In this document: piece by piece, positions 1 to 7,644 of the stretch
Numbering within the stretch: the stretch's first letter is position 1
Layout of the letters: each line of letters opens with the position of its first letter
NCBI GenBank assembly: GCA_964531735.1
Contig: CAZHGD010000204.1
Coordinates: 1 to 13,019, forward strand
DNA: 13,019 nt
Reading direction: 5' to 3'
Source: CAZHGD01 sp964531735
GTDB taxonomy: Bacteria; Armatimonadota; UBA10988
Position numbers and translations under genes: made by a program
Notes under the pieces: model-generated
Told to the model about the DNA's origin: nothing
Databases searched by the model: none
What the model saw: the letters and a program-made list of their open reading frames with translations, nothing else

Positions 1-447
1 CGCGCCGCCGCAGCGAACCGCCCGGTCGCGCGGCCGGCTGCCCGACCCGACCACCCCGCGGTGCTGGCGGCCTGGGGCGCAATCGTCGGGCTGTGCGGAG
101 TGCCGATGGCGGCTTGGAACAGCGAGCAACTGACCGTGCTTTGGTCGTGTGCGGTGGTAGCGGCCGGTGTCGGCGGTGCCCTGCTGCCGACCAGGCGGCC
201 ATCGCACGCGCCGGTTGACGCCGCGGCGACCACCCGACCGCCGTCGTTCACCGCCGCAGTTGGCGATGAACTGCGGTTGCTGCTCGTGCTCACTTTGGCC
301 ATGGTACTGCTGCTCGGTGGTTGCCTGTTGGTTCGTTCTGGCCAGGCACCGCTAACGCGGCTGCTCGGCCTGGTCGTGTTCGGGCTGGGGGTTCGGTGGG
401 TGCGCGAGGTCGGCCGCAAGCGCAGGGGCGGCACATACTGGGGATGA
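1..447 (+). CDS. Membrane protein, C-terminal part (5' end outside window)
   Basis: The frame is open from base 1 and ends at a TGA at 445-447, so this is probably the 3' part of a longer gene. A GTG at 61 is only the first internal start candidate and no convincing ribosome site precedes it. Counting from that GTG, hydrophobic segments lie at about residues 1-18, 26-43 and 73-92, with a weaker one near 98-112. The tail is basic and short (VREVGRKRRGG). The loop between the second and third segments is rich in Pro, Thr and Ala. I recognise no family motif. The stop overlaps the start of the kinase gene (ATGA), so the two are probably translated together and this protein may be a membrane partner of the kinase. 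That partnership is inferred from the overlap only. Confidence 0.6.
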   Translation, partial: RAAAANRPVARPAARPDHPAVLAAWGAIVGLCGVPMAAWNSEQLTVLWSCAVVAAGVGGALLPTRRPSHAPVDAAATTRPPSFTAAVGDELRLLLVLTLAMVLLLGGCLLVRSGQAPLTRLLGLVVFGLGVRWVREVGRKRRGGTYWG

Positions 448-2018
448 CCATGTCCGAGGCAACTCCATACCAGCGCGGCGAGCGTTTCGGGCGTTTCGCC
501 CTGACCGACTTCCTCGGCCGCGGTGGCTTCGGTGAGGTGTGGCGCGGCGAGGACACCATCGGTGACGACAGCGCGCCGGGCGAGGTGGCGATCAAGATCT
601 TCCGCCCGCCGGACGAGGTCGCCGATATGCCGTCGCTGCGCGCCGAGATGCTCCGGCACCTGGTGCAGGGCGCCGGGGTGATCCGTGAGGTCAAGCACTC
701 CCGCATCGCCCGGCCCATCACCATCGGTCAGCGCGACACCGATCAGGCGCTCTACATCGTGACCGCCTTCCTGTCCGGCGGCGACCTGATGGAGTACGTC
801 ACCGACCGCGGCGGCCGGCTGTCCGAGCGTTCGGCCCTCGAGCTGCTGGAGCCGGTGGTGGCCGCGGTGGCCGCCTGCCACCGGCACCCGCGTTGCATCC
901 TGCACCGTGACCTCAAGCCGGCCAACATTCTGCTGGACGGGCGGGTGCCACCGCGCGCCTTCGTGACCGACTTCGACACGGTGATCGCCCTGGACGACCG
1001 CAGCCGCGCCGCCTCGGCCATCGGCTCGGCCGGCTACGCCGCGCCCGAGGTCTGGGCGGGCCAGGGCTCCACCGCCGCCAGCGATGTCTACTCGCTCGGC
1101 GTGACGCTCTACTGGGCGATGACCGGCCAGATGCCGGACGATGACCAGGCGGCCCAGCTCACCGCCGCCCGCGTCTCGCTGCCCACCGCGCGGGCCATCG
1201 GCAAGGCGCTGCGGTTGCAGCCCGAACGTCGCTTCGCCGACGCGGGCGAACTGCTCGAGGCGCTGCGCGGCGAGCCGGTGGACCTGGAGGAGGCGGCGCC
1301 GGTGGCCGTGGTGGCCACGGCGCCGCGGCGCGTGGAACTGACCCTCGCCGACGGCACGGCCGGTGCCGCGCCGGTGGTGGTGCCCCCGCCCGAGGAGCCG
1401 GCCGACACCGCGCTGCCCACGGCCGAACCGGCCCGTCCGCCGGCGGGAGCGCGGAGCGTGGCGTTTGTGCTGTGGCTCGTGGCGCTGCTGCTGGTCGGCG
1501 GCCTGGCCGGGGTGCGCACCTGGGTCAAGTCGCTCCCGGGGGCCAGTGCGGAGCCCGATTCGACCCCTGCGCCACAGCCCACGAAGACGACCCAGAGCCG
1601 GCCGCCGCTGATCAGCAACCCGGTCGGCGTGGCCACGCGCAGCACCTGCAGCAATCGGCTGAAGCAGTTGTGCATGGCGACCATCCAGTATGCCCAGGAC
1701 CACGACGAGAAGCTCCCGCCGGCGACTCCGGGCTCACTGGACGCCGCGGTGCATCTGGGCGCGTTCGTCCGTGACCCGTCGGTGCTGCTCTGCCCGCGCT
1801 TCAGCAGCCCGCCGACGTATGCCTATTGCGGCAACAACCCGCGCGGCCTGTCGCTCGCCGCCATCAGGCAGCCGGGCCAGCAGTTCATGTACGTCGAGTC
1901 CCTGACGCCCCCACGCATCGAGCGCCGGCATGGCGGCGGCGCCAACTTCGGCTACTTCGACGGTCACGTGGCCTGGCACAGCGACGTGCCCAACCTGTAC
2001 GGCTGGCAGTGGGAGTAG
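444..2018 (+). CDS. Transmembrane Ser/Thr protein kinase with C-terminal H-X9-DG pseudopilin-like domain
   Basis: This is a Hanks-type protein kinase, predicted to phosphorylate Ser/Thr on cytoplasmic proteins. I chose the ATG at 444 because it overlaps the previous stop (ATGA) and a GCAGGGG stretch lies upstream; an ATG at 450 is an alternative. The product is 524 residues. The kinase domain spans about 17-275: glycine loop GRGGFG (25-30), VAIK lysine K51, catalytic loop HRDLKPAN (154-161), Mg-binding D176 in DFD where DFG is usual, APE (200-202) and D214 in SDVYSLG. A Pro/Ala-rich linker leads to one membrane helix (about 338-357), then a Pro/Thr-rich stalk (about 362-395). From about 399 the protein resembles the globular part of pseudopilins: TCSNRLKQLCMATIQYAQDH matches the SSCSANLKQLGLALTQYLQD of the pseudopilin at 6999-7607. 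It ends with H496-X9-D506-G507. The FTLIE prepilin signal is absent, so the outer domain is held by an ordinary helix. Ligand and substrates are unknown. Confidence 0.9.
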   Translation: MTMSEATPYQRGERFGRFALTDFLGRGGFGEVWRGEDTIGDDSAPGEVAIKIFRPPDEVADMPSLRAEMLRHLVQGAGVIREVKHSRIARPITIGQRDTDQALYIVTAFLSGGDLMEYVTDRGGRLSERSALELLEPVVAAVAACHRHPRCILHRDLKPANILLDGRVPPRAFVTDFDTVIALDDRSRAASAIGSAGYAAPEVWAGQGSTAASDVYSLGVTLYWAMTGQMPDDDQAAQLTAARVSLPTARAIGKALRLQPERRFADAGELLEALRGEPVDLEEAAPVAVVATAPRRVELTLADGTAGAAPVVVPPPEEPADTALPTAEPARPPAGARSVAFVLWLVALLLVGGLAGVRTWVKSLPGASAEPDSTPAPQPTKTTQSRPPLISNPVGVATRSTCSNRLKQLCMATIQYAQDHDEKLPPATPGSLDAAVHLGAFVRDPSVLLCPRFSSPPTYAYCGNNPRGLSLAAIRQPGQQFMYVESLTPPRIERRHGGGANFGYFDGHVAWHSDVPNLYGWQWE

Positions 2019-2039
2019 CGCCGTTCACGGCTGAGGGTC

Positions 2040-2060
2040 GCCCAGGCCGCCCGCCTGGGC
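2040..2060. terminator. Perfect 8-bp inverted repeat after the kinase gene, possible terminator
   Basis: The arms GCCCAGGC and GCCTGGGC pair perfectly around a CGCCC loop, 21 bases after the kinase stop. The stem is very GC-rich but no T-tract follows, so Rho-independent termination is uncertain. It lies between two converging genes and could serve either. Confidence 0.4.
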
Positions 2061-2092
2061 CGGGGCGTCGGGTCGGCGGGGTGTCGGTGGCT

Positions 2093-2113
2093 GGACAGGC
2101 TGGCAGCCTGTCC
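2093..2113. repeat. Perfect 9-bp hairpin with 3-base loop, REP-like or bidirectional terminator
   Basis: GGACAGGCT and AGCCTGTCC pair perfectly around a GGC loop, and TACC follows. It lies 22 bases beyond the stop of the TIR-CHAT gene on the minus strand and 74 bases beyond the kinase stop. Short intergenic palindromes with this ACAGGCTG/CAGCCTGT core are, from memory, common dispersed elements in planctomycete-like and related genomes, so I read it as a REP-type repeat. Only one copy is in this window. It could also end transcription from both sides. Confidence 0.45.
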
Positions 2114-2135
2114 TACCCGGAGGCGGCTTGCGGCG

Positions 2136-5100
2136 CTACCGGCGCTGCTCCAGCGTCTCGATCAGGAAGAGGATCTCGGCGGCCATCATGTAGCTCAAGC
2201 CCGGCGCGTCGGCGAGGGCGCGGTCGCGGCTGCCGGCGACGATGGCCTGGAGGGCGTCGGCCTCTGGGTTGTCGTCGTCCTTCCAGCGCTCGCAGTACTG
2301 GGCGATGAGCTGCTCGGCCTGGCCTTTCTGTCCGGCGAGGAGCGCCTGGGGCACGGCGTGGAACAGGCGGCCTGGGTCGGAGTGGTTCTCGCCGCCGTCG
2401 CGGCGGTAGGCCAGGTAGCAGTCGATGGCCTGGCGCTGCGCCTCCGCGGCGGCGGGCTGGCCGGCGTCCGTCTCGATGTCGGCGAGGACGGACCACGACT
2501 TCCACGGCTCCGACGCGTGGCCCAACTGCGCTCCACACTCGATCGCCCGGCGGATCTCCTGCCGCGCTTCGTCCAGGCGGCGGAGCTTGCGCAGGAGAAT
2601 GGCCAGGTTGTTCCTGTCTCTGCCCTCGCTCGCCATGTCGCCAAGCTCGATGTGCTTGTCGAGCGCTTGCCGCACGAGTGCCGCCGCTTCCTCCGTTCGA
2701 CCGAGAGCGTCGTCATACAGCAAGCCCAGGTGCATGAGTGTGTTCGCCTGCCCTTTGACATCGCCAAGGCGCACCTTGATCGCGAGCGATTGACGGTAGG
2801 CATCCTCCGCTGCTTCCGGCTGGCCCGCCTCCTGATACACCAGGCCGGTCTGATGCCAGCTCACGGCAACTATGCCCGGTTCGTCCAACTGCGTGAACCA
2901 CTCGCGCGCTGCGGCATACGCCGCCAGCGCCTCCGGGTAGCGGCGCTGCAGCAGGCGGACGGAGCCAAGCTGGCATCTGCCGACGGCGACATCGCGGGCA
3001 GCACCGTGCTGCTCGTCGCGGCGGATGGCCTCTTCGTAGGCCGCCGCCGCTTCGTCGAGCCGGCCCAGGTCGCGAAGACAGTTGCCTCGCGCCGTGAGGC
3101 AGCCGGACGCCATTCGTTCCCCGGCCTCACTCGCCCGTTCCTTCGCGATGGCCTCGAAGCGTTGGCGGGCCTCGTCCAAGAGCGGCAGGGCCTGTTCCGC
3201 GCCGCCGGCCATCTGCAACACGCGGGCCAAGACGATGGAAGCCACGGCCAGGTCGTAATCGGCTCCGCGATACGCCTGCTCGCCGGCCGCCCGGGCGCGC
3301 TGGAGCAACTGCTGCGCGCCCTCGAACGCCTCGCGCAACTGCCCGCCGGCCAGTTGCTGCTCGATGCGCGTCCCCGCCGCCTCGAACCGCGCGTGACTCC
3401 AGGCGTCGCCCAAGGCCGCCGCCGCGGCGTCGCGCGCCTGCCCGACGCGCTCCAGCAGCCGCGGTCTGCCAGCGTTCCGCAGCAGGCCGTAGAGCGACGT
3501 GGCCAGGTCAATCGTCGCCTCGGCCCCGCCCTCGCGCTGCACCAGGTCGAGCAGCGCCAAGAGGTTCGGCAGTTCCAGCACCGTCAGCGTCGCCGCGGCT
3601 TCGGTGTTCTGGGTCTGCTGCTGCACGAGGGAGTCCGCATAGGCGCGCATCGCCTCGACCCAGCGGGCCATCAGCGCCTCGCGCTCCGCGGCGTCCAGCC
3701 GTCCGCGCAGGTAGGGGCAGAGCGCGGGATTGAGCGTGAGATGGTCGTGCCGGTTCGGCGTCGCCAGCCCGGTCGCGACCAACTCGCCCGCCAGCGCGGC
3801 CACGTCCGCCTCTTCGCACTGCATCATCATGGCGAGCACGCCCAGTTGTGCCCCGCCGTGGAAAACGCCGAGCACGCGCGCCCGGTCCTGGTTCGCCGCC
3901 GACATGCGGCGGAGCGACAGCTCGACGCTGGCGTACAGCGAGTGCTCGCGGCTGCCGGGGAACTGCCGCTCCATCGCGGCCATCAGTTCGACCAGCGCCT
4001 CGCGGGTGGCGTCCACGCCGCGACGGCGCAGTTCCGGGGCCAAGAGCGCGAGGGTGCGAGCGTGGCCGTGAACGGCCTCCACCAGCGCCTCGATGGCTTC
4101 GCGCGCGGCGTCGCCGGCGTCGCCGTCTCCGCCGGAAGCGTTCAGCGCGCGCTCGACCAGCTTGACGGCGTCCTCGCGGTCGAGCCGGTGCAGTTCGCGC
4201 CGCTGGCGGGCCGCGTCGAACGGCGCGGGCAGCGCTTCGCGGCTGGTGAAGACGAGCCGCGTCTCGCCCACCTGCAGCAGGCGCTCGCACAGCGCGAGGA
4301 TGGCCTGCAACTCGCGGCCGGCCTCCTCGGACAGCGCCTCGGGCGTGTCGAGGTAGGGCGGCAGCAGGATGCTCTCCAGGTTGTCCACCACCAGCAGCGT
4401 GGCTTGCTCACGCAACGCGCGCTCGATGGGCAGGACCGCCTGCTCCAGATCAGCAAACGTGGCGACGGAGTAGCCGGTGCCCACCAGTTGCGCGCCCAGC
4501 GCATCGAGGACGGCGGCGGCGTGGCTGTGCGTCTCGACCGACACGAAGGCCGCGCGGCGGACCTGCTGCGACCGCACCATCCAGCGCGCAAACTCGGCGG
4601 CGAGCGCCGTCTTGCCTTCGCCCCCCTGGCCACGCACCACGGCGTAGCGCGGCCCCTCACCCCCGGCCCCGCTCCCAGAGGCGAGAGGCGCGGAGAACAG
4701 CAGACGCTGGAGCGCGAGCAGTTCGCGGCTGCGGCCGACGAAGCCCGTCTTGGGCGTCGGCGCCAACTCATCCAGTTGGCCCAGGCGCGACGCCAGGATG
4801 GTCCGCAAATCCTCCTGCGTCTGCGGCGCGGGCGTGGTCTTGAACAGTTGCGGGTCGTCCTGCTCCTGGAACAGCACCGGCACGAACCAGTCCTCGAGGC
4901 GCAGTTCGCCCGCGCCGAAGATGCGGCCGCGGAAGGTGTCGTCGTTCAGGTGGCGCTGGCCGGCGAGCATCGCGTCGCCGACGCGCTGGCCCGCGGCGAG
5001 CGCCTGGTAGAACACAGCGACGAACCGCCTCGCCGTCTCGACCAGCACGCTGTGGCTCATGGCCACCACCGAGGCCACGCCGACCTTGAGCAGTTCGGAG

Positions 5101-6548
5101 GCGACGCTCTCGGACGCCTGCTCGGCCTGCGCCGTCTGGCAGGCTTCGACGAACACGAGCGGGATGCGGTGGTCACGCAACAGCGGACCCAGTTCGTTGG
5201 TGAACACGGTGACGTGCCGGCGCTGCTCCAGCTTGCCCGTGTCCTCGGGCCGCTCGAAGCACAGCCCGCCGAGGCCTACGTTCTGGTCATACACGCCATG
5301 GCCGTCGAAGTGGACGACGTGGTACGGCGCGCGGGCGTCGAAGGCGCGCTTGAGTTCCTGGCCCAGGGCCGCGAACGTGGGCGGGCTGAGCACGTGGAGC
5401 CGCACCAGGCCGCCGAGTTGTTCCATGGCCTCGACCAGCGGCAGGGCGCTGGCGCGGTGGTCAAGGTAGCCGCAGGCGTCGTCCTCGGGCCGCGCGGTGA
5501 CCAGCAGGACGCGGATGGGTGTGGCCACGACGGCCACGTCGAGCTGCCGCGTGTTCGGCAGGCGTCGGCGCACGCGCGTGGGCTGGGCGCCCTGGAACAG
5601 GAAGCTGTCGCCGTCGTGGAGCAGCTCCCAGGGCAGACCGAGCAAGAGCGTGGCGGCTTCCTTCGCCAGCCTCACGTCGGCCTCGGCGGCGCCCGCCTCG
5701 AGGCCGGCATCGACATGGACCGAGAAGCGGCGGCCCGCGTGGTCGCCGATCCTGGCCCAGGCCTGCCGGACGTTGGCCGTGTGCGCGGCCGGCAGCGCGG
5801 CGTCGTGCAGCAGCCGGCCCCATCTCACCAGGTTGTCCTCGACCTGGCGCGCGCGGTCGCCGAAGTAATGGCTCGGCCAGATGGCGTAGTGCTCCAGATA
5901 CCAGTTCAGCTCGCCGGCCTCGATGGGACCGATGGGCGCGATGAGCCGCCAGCTCTGCTCGCTGGCGACTTCGCGCTCGCCCGGTGTCGCCGGTTCATAG
6001 ACGAGCCGGGCGCGCGCCGACGGGCGGCGCACGCCGTTGTCCTCGTGGAACTTCAGGTCGGTGAGTTCCAGGACGAGTTCGTCGACCGGCTCGGCGGTGG
6101 GCGGCGGCGTGTCCGCCACATCGGCCGGGTCACGTTCACCCAGAGCGACGAGGATCGGATTGACCGCCGCCTCGACCCCGCCGGCGGCGCTGGTGACGGG
6201 GATGTACAGCGGCTCATGGCCGAACAGCGCTTCGAGAACGCCCAGCTTGGTGCCGTCGAGCGACAGCACAAAGACCGGGAACTGGTCGCGGCCGCGCTGC
6301 TGCTGCACGTCGAGCGCGTGCCGCAGTTCCTTGCCGACCCACTTGGCCTGGAGTGCAGGCGGGCTGACCACGACCGCGACGGCCGACGAGTCCTCGATGG
6401 CCTTTTGGATCTCCGACCACAGCGGGTCGCCGGCGTGCAACTCGCGTGAGTCGATCCACACTTCCTGCTTGAGATCGGCGAGCGTCCGGCGCAGTTCGCG
6501 CACGAACGCGTCGTCCTGTGAACTGTGGGAGATGAAGAGCTTGGCCAT
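2136..6548 (-). CDS. TIR-CHAT-STAND NTPase-TPR protein (predicted conflict/defence effector)
   Basis: This 1470-residue protein has four modules. (1) A TIR domain at about 2-135 opens KLFISHSSQDDAFV, with WIDSREL at 31-37 and KWVGKEL at 69-75. E74 sits where the SARM1 NADase glutamate sits (WVHKE), so NAD cleavage is plausible. (2) A CHAT caspase-like protease spans about 345-560, preceded by a linker with LPWELLHDG, with catalytic His417 in HFDGHG and Cys470 in FVEACQTAQ. (3) A STAND/NB-ARC-like NTPase begins near 600: Walker A GQGGEGKT (640-647), Walker B TLLVVDN (717-723), and FTSR (767-770). (4) TPR-type helical repeats cover about 1090-1400, for example LRDLGRLDEAAAAYEEAI. In such proteins the TPRs usually sense a trigger, the NTPase oligomerises and the N-terminal domains act. 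I chose the ATG at 6548 because the TIR motif starts at residue 4 and GGGGA lies 9 bases upstream. The gene stands alone, converging on the kinase gene. Confidence 0.93.
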   Translation of the reverse strand: MAKLFISHSSQDDAFVRELRRTLADLKQEVWIDSRELHAGDPLWSEIQKAIEDSSAVAVVVSPPALQAKWVGKELRHALDVQQQRGRDQFPVFVLSLDGTKLGVLEALFGHEPLYIPVTSAAGGVEAAVNPILVALGERDPADVADTPPPTAEPVDELVLELTDLKFHEDNGVRRPSARARLVYEPATPGEREVASEQSWRLIAPIGPIEAGELNWYLEHYAIWPSHYFGDRARQVEDNLVRWGRLLHDAALPAAHTANVRQAWARIGDHAGRRFSVHVDAGLEAGAAEADVRLAKEAATLLLGLPWELLHDGDSFLFQGAQPTRVRRRLPNTRQLDVAVVATPIRVLLVTARPEDDACGYLDHRASALPLVEAMEQLGGLVRLHVLSPPTFAALGQELKRAFDARAPYHVVHFDGHGVYDQNVGLGGLCFERPEDTGKLEQRRHVTVFTNELGPLLRDHRIPLVFVEACQTAQAEQASESVASELLKVGVASVVAMSHSVLVETARRFVAVFYQALAAGQRVGDAMLAGQRHLNDDTFRGRIFGAGELRLEDWFVPVLFQEQDDPQLFKTTPAPQTQEDLRTILASRLGQLDELAPTPKTGFVGRSRELLALQRLLFSAPLASGSGAGGEGPRYAVVRGQGGEGKTALAAEFARWMVRSQQVRRAAFVSVETHSHAAAVLDALGAQLVGTGYSVATFADLEQAVLPIERALREQATLLVVDNLESILLPPYLDTPEALSEEAGRELQAILALCERLLQVGETRLVFTSREALPAPFDAARQRRELHRLDREDAVKLVERALNASGGDGDAGDAAREAIEALVEAVHGHARTLALLAPELRRRGVDATREALVELMAAMERQFPGSREHSLYASVELSLRRMSAANQDRARVLGVFHGGAQLGVLAMMMQCEEADVAALAGELVATGLATPNRHDHLTLNPALCPYLRGRLDAAEREALMARWVEAMRAYADSLVQQQTQNTEAAATLTVLELPNLLALLDLVQREGGAEATIDLATSLYGLLRNAGRPRLLERVGQARDAAAAALGDAWSHARFEAAGTRIEQQLAGGQLREAFEGAQQLLQRARAAGEQAYRGADYDLAVASIVLARVLQMAGGAEQALPLLDEARQRFEAIAKERASEAGERMASGCLTARGNCLRDLGRLDEAAAAYEEAIRRDEQHGAARDVAVGRCQLGSVRLLQRRYPEALAAYAAAREWFTQLDEPGIVAVSWHQTGLVYQEAGQPEAAEDAYRQSLAIKVRLGDVKGQANTLMHLGLLYDDALGRTEEAAALVRQALDKHIELGDMASEGRDRNNLAILLRKLRRLDEARQEIRRAIECGAQLGHASEPWKSWSVLADIETDAGQPAAAEAQRQAIDCYLAYRRDGGENHSDPGRLFHAVPQALLAGQKGQAEQLIAQYCERWKDDDNPEADALQAIVAGSRDRALADAPGLSYMMAAEILFLIETLEQRR
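4647..4697 (-). repeat. Dispersed GC-rich repeat captured inside the STAND gene
   Basis: On the minus strand this stretch contains CTCTGGGAGCGGGGCCGGGG followed by GTGAGGGGCC. It closely resembles the CTGGGAG..GGCCGGGGGTGAGGG family of dispersed repeats seen in many high-GC genomes, which often yield SPLGxGPGVRG-type peptides. Here it is in frame and encodes about residues 618-634 of the TIR-CHAT protein (APLASGSGAGGEGP), a Gly/Ala/Ser-rich loop just before the strand leading to Walker A. The frame is kept. The repeat assignment is from memory of the family, not from a search. Confidence 0.5.
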
Positions 6549-6642
6549 ACCTCAAGTTCCCCGTGCGCTGCGGTCAGGCCCGGCTGGTCGATGTCCGCAT
6601 CGCCAACGCTGCGGTTGCCTTCGGCCCGGTCCTCACAGCATC

Positions 6643-6672
6643 ACGATACCGCACACGGAGAAGCGCGCACAA
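6643..6672 (-). promoter_or_regulatory. Weak candidate promoter for the TIR-CHAT gene
   Basis: On the minus strand TTGTGC and TATCGT are separated by 18 bases, about 95 bases before the ATG at 6548. Only 3/6 and 4/6 positions match the sigma-70 consensus. The 6549-6732 spacer has no gene that I can support, so a promoter must lie here or further upstream. Confidence 0.25.
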
Positions 6673-6732
6673 GAGGAACTTGCGTGGCCTAACGGCGGCG
6701 CAACCCGACGCCAACGGCCAGATGGTGCCCGC

Positions 6733-6805
6733 TCACTCCCCCAGCACCGCCTCAGCCGCCAAACCCTCGCCGCGGTCGAGGCAGCGTTGCGCCGCTTGCC
6801 AGGCC
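6733..6805 (-). repeat. Direct repeat copy 1 (partner at 7722-7794)
   Basis: These 73 bases match 7722-7794 at 69 positions in the same orientation, 989 bases apart, and flank the pseudopilin gene. All four differences are synonymous in the shared reading frame (GGT/GGC, TTG/CTG, GCT/GCC, CTG/TTG). The copies therefore diverged as coding sequence before this one decayed. Confidence 0.85.
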
Positions 6806-6940
6806 GCACGCAGCCGTCCCTGCCGGACCCCTGCCGCCCATGCGATGGCCGGCAGGGCCAAGTCGTGAAGACGACGGCGCACGGCGCCAAGCGCGCCAGG
6901 CGTGCGACTGCGATGGCCTGGACCTGCCCCATCGCCTGGA
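6733..6940 (-). pseudogene. Frameshifted 3' remnant of a paralogue of the gene at 7722-8756
   Basis: Reading from about 6940 down, one frame gives RRVQAMGQVQAIAVARLARL. After a shift near 6885 the next frame gives AVRRRLHDLALPAIAWAAG, ending in AAWQAAQRCLDRGEGLAAEA, VLGE and a TGA. This parallels the last 70 or so residues of the protein at 7722-8756 (AAVQSLIETRALPVERLARI, AVRRRLDALAKELA, AWQAAQRCLDRGEGLAAEAV). The shift is explained by one lost base where the intact gene reads CGC ATC AGC GCG GTC and this copy reads CGC TTG GC GCC GTG. The rest of the gene is missing; the intact pseudopilin gene ends just upstream. It is a decayed gene fragment, not a functional ORF. Confidence 0.8.
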
Positions 6941-6998
6941 CCCGCCGTAGGGCGGCCCGCCGCGCTCGGCCCCACCCTCAGCCACCGGTACCCCGCGC

Positions 6999-7607
6999 TC
7001 AGTCGGTGTAGAACGGCCGGTCGTTGCAGTTGTTGTAGACCACGTCAGGCTTGTACCACTTGGCGTGGCCGTCGACGAAGACCAGGTTCAGGCCGTCGTT
7101 GTGGCGGATGCCGTAGACGCCGCACCAGCCGGCGAAGTTGCCGACGTAGTTCAGCGGCCGGTAGGCGGTCAACTGGTTCGCCACCGTGTCGCCCATGGCC
7201 ATGATCAGCGAGGGGTTCTGGATCTGCGCCAGCGCGCCGCCGGTGCCGAGCGGGTAGCCATCGACGCTCTCGGTGTTGTAGCCGTAAGCCAGCGTGGCCT
7301 TGATGCTCGGGCACTGGAGAATCTGCGGGTTCTTCATGTACGGCATCATCACGGTGTACCATTCCGCGCCGGCCTGAGCATCGGGGTACCCCAGGTTCGC
7401 ATACCGACCAGGGAACAGCTCGTCGTAGTCCTGAAGGTACTGAGTCAGCGCCAGTCCGAGCTGCTTCAGGTTGGCCGAGCAACTCGACTGCCGAGCCTTC
7501 TCGCGCGCCTTGGCGAAGACGGGGAACAGGATCGCCGCCAGGATGGCTATGATAGCGATCACGACCAGTAGCTCAATCAGTGTAAACGCTCGCGTGGTGC
7601 GTCCCAT
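6999..7607 (-). CDS. Type IV pilin-like/pseudopilin protein with H-X9-DG domain (DUF1559-like)
   Basis: The product is 202 residues. I chose the ATG at 7607 over the in-frame ATG at 7646 because GAGGAG (7614-7619) sits 6 bases upstream and because the prepilin signal then starts properly: MGRTTRA then FTLIELLVVIAI. The prepilin peptidase site is A7/F8, with Ala where Gly is usual, and E12 is the conserved +5 glutamate. The hydrophobic helix runs about 8-30 and leads into FPVFAKAREKARQSSC. The globular part carries SANLKQLGLALTQYLQDYDE and the processing-associated motif H169-X9-D179-G180. Such proteins are processed by a PilD-type peptidase and held in the inner membrane or built into type II secretion/type IV pilus-like fibres. 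They occur in very many copies in some genomes, and their roles are mostly unknown. No assembly or peptidase gene lies in this window. Confidence 0.92.
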   Translation of the reverse strand: MGRTTRAFTLIELLVVIAIIAILAAILFPVFAKAREKARQSSCSANLKQLGLALTQYLQDYDELFPGRYANLGYPDAQAGAEWYTVMMPYMKNPQILQCPSIKATLAYGYNTESVDGYPLGTGGALAQIQNPSLIMAMGDTVANQLTAYRPLNYVGNFAGWCGVYGIRHNDGLNLVFVDGHAKWYKPDVVYNNCNDRPFYTD

Positions 7608-7644
7608 GGTGATCTCCTCGCTGTTGGTGCGGTACGGCACAGCC

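Noticed and set aside
321..443. A longer start for the kinase at 321
   Set aside because: It would overlap the membrane-protein gene by 126 bases and add a basic Gly/Arg/Ala stretch that is the other gene read in the wrong frame. The ATGA overlap at 444 is a better start.
2358..6449. A 1363-codon open frame on the plus strand opposite the TIR-CHAT gene
   Set aside because: The minus strand carries clear TIR, CHAT, Walker and TPR motifs. The plus-strand product is low-complexity, rich in Arg, Gln, Val, Ala, Leu and Gly with no motif. At this GC content the frame opposite a real gene stays open by codon bias.
6942..6955. A 5-bp hairpin (CCGCC GTAG GGCGG) after the pseudopilin gene as a terminator
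   Set aside because: The stem is short and chance stems of this size are expected at this GC content; no T-tract follows.
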